Source: QHXQ01 sp036389375
GTDB lineage: Bacteria > Acidobacteriota > Blastocatellia > Pyrinomonadales > Pyrinomonadaceae
Length of the DNA stretch: 49,483 nt
Direction: 5' to 3'
Assembly: GCA_036389375.1 (NCBI GenBank)
Contig: DASVQA010000051.1
Span: forward strand, 1-49,483
Positions 25,213-33,800 of this stretch are shown here, in pieces. A program made the translations under genes and the position numbers. The notes below the pieces were generated by a model. It ran no database searches, was not told the origin of the DNA, and was given only the letters and a program-made list of their open reading frames with translations. Position 1 is the first letter of the stretch, and each line of letters opens with the position of its first letter.

Positions 25213-26148
25213 GTGAAACTCGGCGGCCGATGGTTGCTCTCAATCGTCCTGCTCGTTTGCGGGGCCCGCGCGGCGCACGCACAGGCCAGCAAGCCGTTAG
25301 CTGTGCTGCGGGGCGAGCCACGCAGCCGCGCCGCCACGCTCGACGAGCGCGTGCGCGCCGAGACGGGCGCGTTCAAAGGCAAGGTTTACATCTACGCGAA
25401 GAATCTGGATACGGGCGCGACCTACGAACTCAATGGCGACGAACGCGTGAAGACCGCGAGCACGATCAAGCTTCCGATCATGGTCGAAGCCTTCGCGCGT
25501 GTTGCCGCCGGGCGCGCGAAGTGGAGCGACGAACTTGTGCTGACCGAGCGGAAGAAGGTGGGCGGCTCCGGCATCCTCTTTGAATTTCACGACGGCCTGA
25601 AATTGACCTTGCGCGACGCCCTGCACCTGATGATCGTCGTCAGCGACAACACAGCTACGAACCTCGTCCTCGACGAACTGACGACGGACGCCGTCAACGC
25701 GCGCATGGATACGTTAGGGCTAAAACAGACGCGGGTGCTGCGCAAGGTCTTCGGCGGCGGTGAAAGCAAGGCAGGGCAAGACCCTGCGCTCAAACCCTTC
25801 GGCCTCGGCGTCACGACGCCGCACGAGATGGTTACGCTCGTGGAAAAGATTTATCGCGGCGAGATCGTGAGCAAGGAGGCGTCCAAAGAGATGATCGAGA
25901 TCATGCGCCGGCAGCAATATCACGGCGGCATCGGCCGGACGCTCAACGGCGTCGTGCCCATCGCCAGCAAGCACGGCGCGCTCGACCGTCTGCGCAGCGA
26001 CGTGGGGATCATCTACAGCAAGCGCGGCCCCATCGCCATGGCCATTACGGCCGACGATATGCCGGACGTGAACTGGACGGACGACAATCCCGGCTTCCTC
26101 CTGCTCGCGCGCCTCTCGCTGATTTTGATTGACGGGCTGGGGCAGTAA
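25213..26148 (+). CDS. Class A beta-lactamase-like serine hydrolase, exported
   Basis: The 311-residue protein has a signal peptide (residues 1-24, ending AAHAQ). The beta-lactamase2/class A layout is visible: S83-T-I-K86 (SxxK), S144-D-N146, a possible Glu in the omega-loop position (E184 in GGGES), and K253-H-G255 where true lactamases have KTG or KSG. It may be a distant beta-lactamase, a penicillin-binding peptidase or an esterase. The altered KHG triad argues against assuming antibiotic hydrolysis. GTG start at 25213, with GAGAAGGGAA upstream. It is 56 bp after the ABC ATPase and 10 bp before the next gene. Confidence 0.8.
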   Translation: MKLGGRWLLSIVLLVCGARAAHAQASKPLAVLRGEPRSRAATLDERVRAETGAFKGKVYIYAKNLDTGATYELNGDERVKTASTIKLPIMVEAFARVAAGRAKWSDELVLTERKKVGGSGILFEFHDGLKLTLRDALHLMIVVSDNTATNLVLDELTTDAVNARMDTLGLKQTRVLRKVFGGGESKAGQDPALKPFGLGVTTPHEMVTLVEKIYRGEIVSKEASKEMIEIMRRQQYHGGIGRTLNGVVPIASKHGALDRLRSDVGIIYSKRGPIAMAITADDMPDVNWTDDNPGFLLLARLSLILIDGLGQ

Positions 26149-26158
26149 AATAGCTGCT

Positions 26159-27037
26159 ATGCCAAAGCTTGCGCTACGCTTGCCGGAGAACGTGCCCGGC
26201 GATTTCTACGTAGATGCGACCTGCATTGACTGTGACGCCTGCCGGCAGATTGCGCCCGAAGTGTTCCGCGATCACGGCGAGCAGACGAGCGTCTTTCATC
26301 AACCCGAAAATGAAGCTGAGACGCGGCGCGCACTGATGGCGCTCGTCGCCTGCCCGACCGCATCCATCGGCACGACCGGCCGGCAGAACAAACGCGCCGG
26401 CATTGACGCCTTCCCGCACCCCGTAGCCGACGACATCTATTTCTGCGGCTTTACGTCGGAGCATAGCTTCGGCGCGTGGAGTTATCTGATCGTACGGCCG
26501 CCGGAGCGGGGCGGCAACGTGTTCGTAGATTCGCCGCGCTACGCCTCGCAACTCGGCAAACGCATCGAAGCGCTCGGCGGCGTGTCCCTGATGTTCCTCT
26601 CGCACCGCGACGACATCGCCGACCACGCGCGCTACGCCCGGCGCTTCAACTGTCGCCGCATCATGCACGCCGACGACCACGCGGCGCGGCACGGCGTCGA
26701 ACAGGTAATCACCGGCCCCGACGCGCTGAAACTGGACGAAGACCTCACCATCATCCCGACGCCCGGCCACACGCGCGGGCACATGGTCTTGCTCTACCGC
26801 GACAAGTTCCTCTTCACGGGCGATCATCTCGCGTGGTCGCCCGCGCGCGCCACGCTCACCGCGTTTCGCAGCGCCTGCTGGTATTCATGGACAGAGCAGA
26901 CGCGTTCGATGGCGCGGTTGCTCGACTACAGCTTCGAGTGGGTGCTGCCCGGTCACGGGCGCATTCATCACGCGCCCGCCGCCGAGATGCACGCGCACCT
27001 TGCGCGCTGCATCGCTTGGATGAAAGCGACTCCTTAG
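26159..27037 (+). CDS. Ferredoxin domain fused to a metallo-beta-lactamase-fold hydrolase
   Basis: This is a 292-residue protein. The first 75 residues form a small 4Fe-4S ferredoxin (C22, C25, C28 and C65 in CIDCDACRQIAP and VACPTAS). The rest is a metallo-beta-lactamase fold: LSHRDDIADHARYA at 148-161, TPGHTRGHMVLLY near 201-213, GDHLAW near 221 and PGHGRIHH. The first metal motif reads HRDDIADH instead of HxHxDH, with Asp in place of the second His. Homologous fusions are, to my knowledge, found in cyanobacteria and plants, but the reaction is unknown. I chose the ATG at 26159; an in-frame TTG at 26129 overlaps the preceding gene. Confidence 0.8.
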   Translation: MPKLALRLPENVPGDFYVDATCIDCDACRQIAPEVFRDHGEQTSVFHQPENEAETRRALMALVACPTASIGTTGRQNKRAGIDAFPHPVADDIYFCGFTSEHSFGAWSYLIVRPPERGGNVFVDSPRYASQLGKRIEALGGVSLMFLSHRDDIADHARYARRFNCRRIMHADDHAARHGVEQVITGPDALKLDEDLTIIPTPGHTRGHMVLLYRDKFLFTGDHLAWSPARATLTAFRSACWYSWTEQTRSMARLLDYSFEWVLPGHGRIHHAPAAEMHAHLARCIAWMKATP

Positions 27038-27058
27038 GGTTATCATTGCGCCCGCCGC

Positions 27059-27077
27059 CGTAGCCAACCCGGCTACG
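27059..27077. repeat. Short hairpin between the MBL gene and the CHAT gene
   Basis: CGTAGCC and GGCTACG pair around AACCC. No T-run follows, so it is at best a weak terminator or mRNA-end structure. Confidence 0.25.
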
Positions 27078-27092
27078 CCTCAACGCTCTGCC

Positions 27093-27161
27093 CGACAGTT
27101 CAGCCAGCAAAAGGAGTCGCCTCATGCCGTCATCTCTCTACCTGCCGCCGACAGTTCAGCC
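27093..27161 (+). repeat. 13-bp direct repeat around the CHAT gene start
   Basis: CGACAGTTCAGCC occurs at 27093-27105 and at 27149-27161, on either side of the AAGGAG and ATG of the CHAT gene. The cause is unknown; it may be a local duplication. Confidence 0.5.
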
Positions 27162-30100
27162 GTGCATGCGCCGGCCGTCGCAGCTACAGCGCGCAGGTCT
27201 AGCCTCGGCCCTCGTCTGCACCCTACTCGCCGCCGCGCACGTCTATCCATACGCTTCGACGGCGCGCGGGCCCCTGCACCGTGCGCCGCAGGAGACGGGC
27301 GCACCGACCGAGGCGCGTGTGCTTGAGCGCGGCCGGCCGGTTGAGCGCGAGTTGCGCGGCGGCGAGCGGCACGTCTACCGGCTGCGCATCGCGGCCGGTG
27401 ATTATCTGGCGGCGGTGGTCGAGCAGAAGGGCATTGACGTGGTGGCGACGCTCTACGGGCCTGCCGGGCAGCAACTCCTGGAGGTGGACAGTCCGAACGG
27501 CGTGAGCGGGCCGGAGCCGCTCTACTGGCTGGCGGAACAGGCGGGCGACTACCGGCTTGAAGTGCGCTCGCTCGAAGCCGCTGCCCCGCCCGGCCGCTAC
27601 GAGGCGCGCATCGAAGAACTGCGCCCCGCGACACCGCAGGACAAGACGCGCCTGCTCGCCGCGCAGACCACGCTCGCGGGCGAGCAACTCGATCTACAAG
27701 GCACGGCCGCCGCGATGCGGCAGGCGCTTGAGAAGTACAAGCAGGCGCTCCCGCTCTGGCGCGAATTGCAAGACCGCCGGCAAGAGGCGGCGGCGCTCAA
27801 TCTACTGGGTCGCATCAGCGCCGATCTCGGCGAGACGCAACAGGCGCTCGACTACTACGGGCAATCGCTACAGGTCGCGCGCGCCGCGAACGACGTGGTC
27901 GGGCAGGCGACCGTGCTGACGAACGTGGGCGCGATCTTCTCGGCTGCGGGCGAGAAGCAGAAAGCGATTGAGTTGTATCAGAAGGCGCTGCCGCTCTGGC
28001 AGCAGGCGGGCGAGCGCGCGGGCGCGGCCTCTGTGCTGAACAATCTGGGGAAGACCTACAGCGACCTCGGCGACAAGCAGCAGGCGCTCGATTTCTACAC
28101 GCGGGCGCTGGCACTCAAGCGCGCGGCCGACGACCATGCGGGCGAGGCGACGGTACTCGCCAACATCGGCTCCATCTATACCGCGCTCGGTCAACCACAG
28201 CGCGCGCTCGAATACTATGAGCAGGCTCTACCCTTGCTGCGCGCCGTCAACAATCTGCGCGGCGCGGCTGTGACGCTCAGTAACGTCGCCTCCATCTACG
28301 ACGGGTTGGGCGAGAAGGAACGTGCGCGCACGACCTACACACAGGCACTGGCGCAGGCGCGTACGGCCGGCGACCGCGTGCAGGAAGCGACGACGCTGTT
28401 GAACCTCGGCGTGCTCGCCGCCTCTGTGGGCGAAGTGCAGCAGGCGCTTGACTACACGCAACAGGCGCTCGCACTGGCGCGCGCCGCGGGCAATCCCGAG
28501 ACCGAAGCGACGACGCTGCAAAACCTCGGCGAAATCTATTCCACGCTCGGCGCGGGCCAGCGCGCGCTCGACTATTACCAGCAAGCGCTCTCCATCTTCC
28601 GCACGCTCGGCGACCGCGCGGGTGAAGGCCAGACGCTCAGCAACATGGGCACGCTCGCCTACGACCGCAGCGACCTGCGGCAAGCCCTCGCGTACTTTGA
28701 ACAGGCATTGCAAATCAAGCAGTCCGTCGGCGACCGCTACGGCGCAGCCACGACGCTCACCAACATGGGCGCGACCTACGTGGAACTGAAAGATTACGCG
28801 CGTGCGTTAGACTACTTCAATCAGGCGCTCACGTTGCGCCGTGCCGTCTTAGACCGGGCCGGCGAAGCCAGCACGCTGCTCGGTCTCGGACGCACCTATT
28901 TCGAACGCAACGAACTACAACCCGCGCGCCTTCACTTTCGCCAAGCGCTGGCGCTGACACGCGCCGTCGAAGATCGGCCGACCGAAGCCGTGGCGCTCTA
29001 CGATCTCGCCGTCGCCGACCGCAAGAGCGGGGAACTAACGGCGGCGCTCGAACATGCGCGCGCCGCGCTCGCTATCATCGAAGCGCAGCGCATGAAGGTC
29101 GCCAGCAGCGAACTGCGCACGTCCTACTTCGCCACCGTGCAGGACGTGTACGCCTTCTACATAGACCTGCTGATGCAACTACACGCGGGCCAACCGCGCG
29201 CGGGCTACGACCGGCGCGCGTGGGAAGCGAGCGAGCGGGCACGTGCGCGCAGCCTGCTCGACACACTGGGTGAGGCGCGCGCCGACATCCGGCGCGGCAT
29301 CGAACCGGCGCTCTTAGCGCACGAGCGGGCACTCGCGCAACAACTGAGCGACGAAGCGGAGCGGCGTATACGTCTGCACGGCGAAGCGCGCCCCGACGCG
29401 GCGCAGATCGCCGCCGCCGACCGGCGCTTCGCCGATCTGTCTCTACAGTTGCAGCAGGCCCAGACGGAGATCAGGCGAAAGAGTCCGCGCTACGCCGCGC
29501 TGACACAGCCGCAACCGATCACGCCCACCACCTTGCAAAGCGATCTGCTCGATGCGGACACGGCGCTGCTCACCTACTTCCTCGGCGCGGAGCGCAGCTA
29601 CCTGTGGGTGATCACACGCCGGACGGTGCGCAGCTACCAACTACCGGGGCGTACACGCATCGAGGCGCTCGCGCGCCGCGTCTATCAACGCTTGAGCGTG
29701 CCCCCGCGCCGCACGCTGGACAGTCTCGGTCTCGCGCCGCAGGCGCAGGCGGCGCAAGCGGCGCGCGATGCGACGGACGCAGCCGAGTTGAGCCGCCTCG
29801 TCATCGGCCCGGCCGCCAGCCAGCTAAACGCGCATCGGCTGTTGGTGGTCAGCAACGGTCTCCTGCAATACGTGCCCTTCGCCGCCCTGCCTTGGCCGGG
29901 CGCAGCACGCGGCGGCGCACTTGAGCCTTTGCTTGCACGCTATGAAGTTGTCACTCTGCCGTCGGCCTCGACGCTCGCCGTCTTGCGCCGCGAGACGAGT
30001 GGGCGCACGCCCGCGCCCAAGACGCTCGCCATCCTCGCCGACCCGGTCTTTCAACCAACGGATGTGCGCGTCAGCCGCCCGCCCGTCGCGCCCCAGCCGC

Positions 30101-30783
30101 CGAGCGCCAGCGCCGCGCCGCCGGCCGCAAGGGGCATCACCTTGAGCGACGAGCCGATCAAACTGGCGGCCGATTCGTTCGGCGCAGCCGACGCGGGCGG
30201 GCTGCTGCGGCGTCTGCCCGGCACGCGCCGCGAGGCTGAACGCATCGCCGCGCTCGTCGCGCCGCAGGAGCGCAAACAGGCGCTCGACTTTGCGGCCAAT
30301 TTGCAGACGGCCACGAGCGCAGAACTTGGCGCGTATCGCTTCGTCCATTTCGCCACGCACGGGCTATTGAACACGGCACAGCCGGAACTCTCCGGCGTCG
30401 TCTTCTCGCTCGTGGACGAATCCGGCGCACCGCAAAATGGCTTTCTGCGCGCGGGCGAGATTTTCAACCTCAACCTGCCGGCCGATCTCGTCGTGCTGAG
30501 CGCGTGTCAGACCGGCGTCGGCAAAGAGGTACGCGGCGAAGGCCTGATCAGTCTCACGCGCGGCTTCATGTACGCGGGCGCGCCGCGCGTCGTCGTCAGC
30601 CTGTGGAACGTGGACGACGATTCAACGGCGGAACTGATGGCGCGTTTCTACGAGGGCATGCTGCGCACACACCTGCCGCCCGCTGCCGCCCTGCGCGCTG
30701 CCCAACTCGCGCTCCGCAGCGATCCACGTTGGCGCGCGCCCTACTACTGGGCCGCCTTTACCCTGCAAGGCGAGTGGCGTTGA
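27124..30783 (+). CDS. Exported PPC-TPR-CHAT protein (putative caspase-like cysteine protease)
   Basis: The 1219-residue protein has an N-terminal hydrophobic export segment (AGLASALVCTLLAAAHVYPY, about 22-41). A PPC-like beta domain follows (about 65-165, with YRLRIAAGDYLAAVVEQKGI and WLAEQAGDYRLEVRS). About a dozen 40-residue TPRs fill roughly 190-670, then a coiled linker and a C-terminal CHAT domain. The catalytic dyad is intact: H1079 in HFATHGLLN and C1128 in LSACQTGVGKE, followed by GEGLISLTRGFMYAGAPRVV. CHAT domains are caspase-related proteases, often paired with TPR sensors; periplasmic or surface location is inferred from the signal. AAGGAG precedes ATG 27124, while an ATG at 27166 lacks a site. 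Confidence 0.88.
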   Translation: MPSSLYLPPTVQPCMRRPSQLQRAGLASALVCTLLAAAHVYPYASTARGPLHRAPQETGAPTEARVLERGRPVERELRGGERHVYRLRIAAGDYLAAVVEQKGIDVVATLYGPAGQQLLEVDSPNGVSGPEPLYWLAEQAGDYRLEVRSLEAAAPPGRYEARIEELRPATPQDKTRLLAAQTTLAGEQLDLQGTAAAMRQALEKYKQALPLWRELQDRRQEAAALNLLGRISADLGETQQALDYYGQSLQVARAANDVVGQATVLTNVGAIFSAAGEKQKAIELYQKALPLWQQAGERAGAASVLNNLGKTYSDLGDKQQALDFYTRALALKRAADDHAGEATVLANIGSIYTALGQPQRALEYYEQALPLLRAVNNLRGAAVTLSNVASIYDGLGEKERARTTYTQALAQARTAGDRVQEATTLLNLGVLAASVGEVQQALDYTQQALALARAAGNPETEATTLQNLGEIYSTLGAGQRALDYYQQALSIFRTLGDRAGEGQTLSNMGTLAYDRSDLRQALAYFEQALQIKQSVGDRYGAATTLTNMGATYVELKDYARALDYFNQALTLRRAVLDRAGEASTLLGLGRTYFERNELQPARLHFRQALALTRAVEDRPTEAVALYDLAVADRKSGELTAALEHARAALAIIEAQRMKVASSELRTSYFATVQDVYAFYIDLLMQLHAGQPRAGYDRRAWEASERARARSLLDTLGEARADIRRGIEPALLAHERALAQQLSDEAERRIRLHGEARPDAAQIAAADRRFADLSLQLQQAQTEIRRKSPRYAALTQPQPITPTTLQSDLLDADTALLTYFLGAERSYLWVITRRTVRSYQLPGRTRIEALARRVYQRLSVPPRRTLDSLGLAPQAQAAQAARDATDAAELSRLVIGPAASQLNAHRLLVVSNGLLQYVPFAALPWPGAARGGALEPLLARYEVVTLPSASTLAVLRRETSGRTPAPKTLAILADPVFQPTDVRVSRPPVAPQPPSASAAPPAARGITLSDEPIKLAADSFGAADAGGLLRRLPGTRREAERIAALVAPQERKQALDFAANLQTATSAELGAYRFVHFATHGLLNTAQPELSGVVFSLVDESGAPQNGFLRAGEIFNLNLPADLVVLSACQTGVGKEVRGEGLISLTRGFMYAGAPRVVVSLWNVDDDSTAELMARFYEGMLRTHLPPAAALRAAQLALRSDPRWRAPYYWAAFTLQGEWR

Positions 30784-30797
30784 TTGAGCAGGTCGCA

Positions 30798-30852
30798 GAA
30801 AAATTTAGCGGCGGCGTGACTGTAAGTATCTCCTTACAGTCACGCCGCCGCT
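30798..30852 (-). terminator. Rho-independent terminator for the decaheme gene (convergent)
   Basis: A perfect 20-bp stem (30807-30826 with 30833-30852, loop TATCTC) lies between the convergent CHAT and decaheme genes. On the minus strand the hairpin is followed by AAATTTTTCT, as expected for an intrinsic terminator of the decaheme gene ending at 30876. On the plus strand no T-run follows. Confidence 0.75.
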
Positions 30853-30875
30853 GGTTGTCGCGCGCAAAGGGTTAG

Positions 30876-33800
30876 TTAACGCTTGCGCCGGGCGCGCAGG
30901 CGCAGGCCGATGAGCAGGAGTAGCCCTAGCCCGCCGCCGACGGTGGCAGCCGGACTCAGGCGCTTGGGCAAGGGCAGCATGCCATTCTCGACGAGCGCGC
31001 CTGTCGTCGCGTCTGTGTCGCCGCGCGCCGCGCCGTTGGCACTCTTCAAGGGCTGCGCGGGCGTGTTCGGCATGTCGGAGACGGTGAAGGGTTTGCCGTC
31101 CAGAAGATACATGCGCTGCATCTCGACGAGATTGAAGGGGCGCGCGCCGCGCCGGCCGAAGACGGCGAGTTGGTTGCCGCTCTCGTCCACCGCGCGGTCG
31201 CGGTCGAGACCTTTGGAGATGGCGATGGCCGGCCCCTTCGTTTTGTACCATGCGATCAGCTTCGGCTCAGGGCGCGGGCTGAAGCCGGCGTAGGTCTGCA
31301 TCGTTTCGGGGTCGGTCAGTTGCAGAATCCGCAAGCCGTTCGCGCCGTCCGCGACGTAGGCGTAGAGGCTCGCGTTCGTCATCCCGACCTTGACCTGATG
31401 CACGTCGTTCAACTGCCCGTCGGCGTTGTACATCTGATCGAGTACAGGCTTCTCAGGATTCTGCACATTGATGATCGCAATGCCGTCATGGCCGTCCGCC
31501 ACGTAGGCGTAGGTGCGCGCCACGTAAACATCGTGGGCGTGGCCGAGTTTCACCTCAGCGCCTTCGACCAGATGCGCGTCGGCGGGCGTGGTGATGTCCA
31601 CGACTTGCAAGCCGTCCTCGGTGGCGACGAAAGCGTAGCGGAACTGGATGGCGGCCGCCTTCGGTTCGCGTAACGGGATGGTCTTGACGACCTTCGGCTC
31701 AAGCGGCTTGTCTATGTCAACGATGACGAGCGCCTTGTCGGTGGTGATGTAGGCGTGCGTGCCCGCGATCTGGATGTTGTTCGCCTCATTCAGCACGCCA
31801 TCCGGGTTCCACGTCAGAGCGCGCTTGAGATAATTGTTGAGCGGGTCGCCGTCCAATAGTGTTGCGGCATTGACGAGGATCAAGCCCTCATATTTGTCCA
31901 CGACGTAGAGGAAGGCGTAGAGCAGGTGGATAGGCTGCTCCTGATTGTTTGGATTGCGTGCGCGCGCCGGATCAACGCCGAGCGTGGTCGGTGCTGCGAC
32001 CGCCGTCGCATATTTCGTCTTGACGTAGAACTTCTGCCCGAAGCGCGAGACGGGCGCGGTCGTGATGCGTTCGGAGAAGCCCTTGTGATCGATCTGCGCC
32101 ACGTCGTAGATGCGTAAGCCCCCTTCGCCCGCCGCGACATAGGCATACTCGCCGCGTAGTTGCACGCCGAGCACTTTCGGATTGCCGACGTGCTCGTAGA
32201 AGTCTTTCAACTCGCGCTTGTCCTTGTTGACGAACTCATTGTAATCGTCCGGATAGGCGAGCTTGTGTAGGGTGCTGCCGATGACGGCCTGCGGCTCGTT
32301 CTGTTCGGTGACGGGGATGACTTCGAGCGCCTCTTCGGCGGCGACGTAGACATAGCGCCCCATGAAGTTGACGAAGTTCGTGCCCTGCAACATCAGTTGC
32401 GCCATCCACGCGTTGTTGTCGTTCTGCTCGGAGAGGTGACAATCGGTGCAGCCTTTCGTCTCGACAGCGCGGACGGTGTGCGGCACGTGCGTAGCGAAGG
32501 ATTGACCGCTGTAGCCTTCGGCGGAGATGGTCTGCTGCTGCGAATAGATCCACTCGCGGTTCTGATTCTGCGAACTGACGATAACGGCGGAACGCGAGGC
32601 GACCGGCGCGACGCGGTGGCCTGTCGTCGTGCCGTCCTTGCCGAGCATAAAGACATCGTCGCGGATGACTTGAAAATTGTAGGTTGTGAAGTTGCGCGAT
32701 TCCGACGCCTCGTTGTGGCGGTTCGGCATCTTGCGGTTCGCCTTCATCGAGAGGTGACAACCGAAACAGCTTGTCATCCATGCCGAGTGACAGGCGAAGC
32801 AGGTCATCTGGCTGTCGGGGTGCGCGAGTTGTGCTTCGTCGGACGGCACGTCGCCCCACGTCTTGTTGTCGCGCTGGATGGTCTTGGCGTAGCGCGACAG
32901 TTCGTTGTAGTCGGGCGAGGCCGGATCAATCGTGTCGTGCGTCTGTTTGACGCGCCACCAGCGGCCCGGCTCGACCAGCGAGTTCTGGATCACTTCGCCG
33001 CCCTTGAACTCGACGGTCTGCTCAACGCCCTTCTCGTCCTTGAAGGTTTTGACCAAAGGCTTCGCGCTCGCGTTCTTCTTCAGGTCGGGCGCGAGTTCAA
33101 ACAGCGGAATCTTCGCGCCGCTCGCGTCGCGGGCGTAGAGGTTGCGCGTGATGTCTTTTTGCCCCGAACGCGGCGCGCGCAAGTTGCGCCCCTTGTCGCT
33201 GTCGGTTAGCTGACCGTTGACGATGCCCTGACCGGCGGCGAAGCCGGTGGTGACGAGTTTGGCGCGTTCCTGAATCGTGCCGTGACAGTCGGTGCAGTTG
33301 ATCTCGATAGCGGCGCGCGGTTCGTTGTAGATAATGCCTGTGCCATGCGCGTCTTGGCGGAAGTGGCAGTCGGCACAGTGCATGCCCTTCTCAAGATGTA
33401 TGTCCTTGAGGTGGACGGGCTGACCCGATTTGCCGAGGATTGAGGACGAGCGCGGATCGTTATCCTCATAGTTGACTGCGCGGCTCAGTTTCGCCGCCGT
33501 GACGTTTTTGACGGGCCGCCCGAACGAATCGAGGAAGTTGCCTTGCCGGTCGCGTTTGAAGACAGCGCGGAACAGCCAGCCGTGCCCGTGATAGTCCGCG
33601 AGTTGGATGTTCTTGAGCGACTTGTTCAACTCGCCTTCGGGTTCGCCGGCTTTGACGAGAAAATCATCCGGCGAGACGCGCTCGCGGTCTTTAAACTCGC
33701 TCCACAGCCCGCGCAGGGATGCGGCTTCGGGGTTGCGGTCTAGTTTGTACTGCTCCTCGTCCGACGATTCCTTGTATTGATCTTTGCGATAGAGCTTGTC

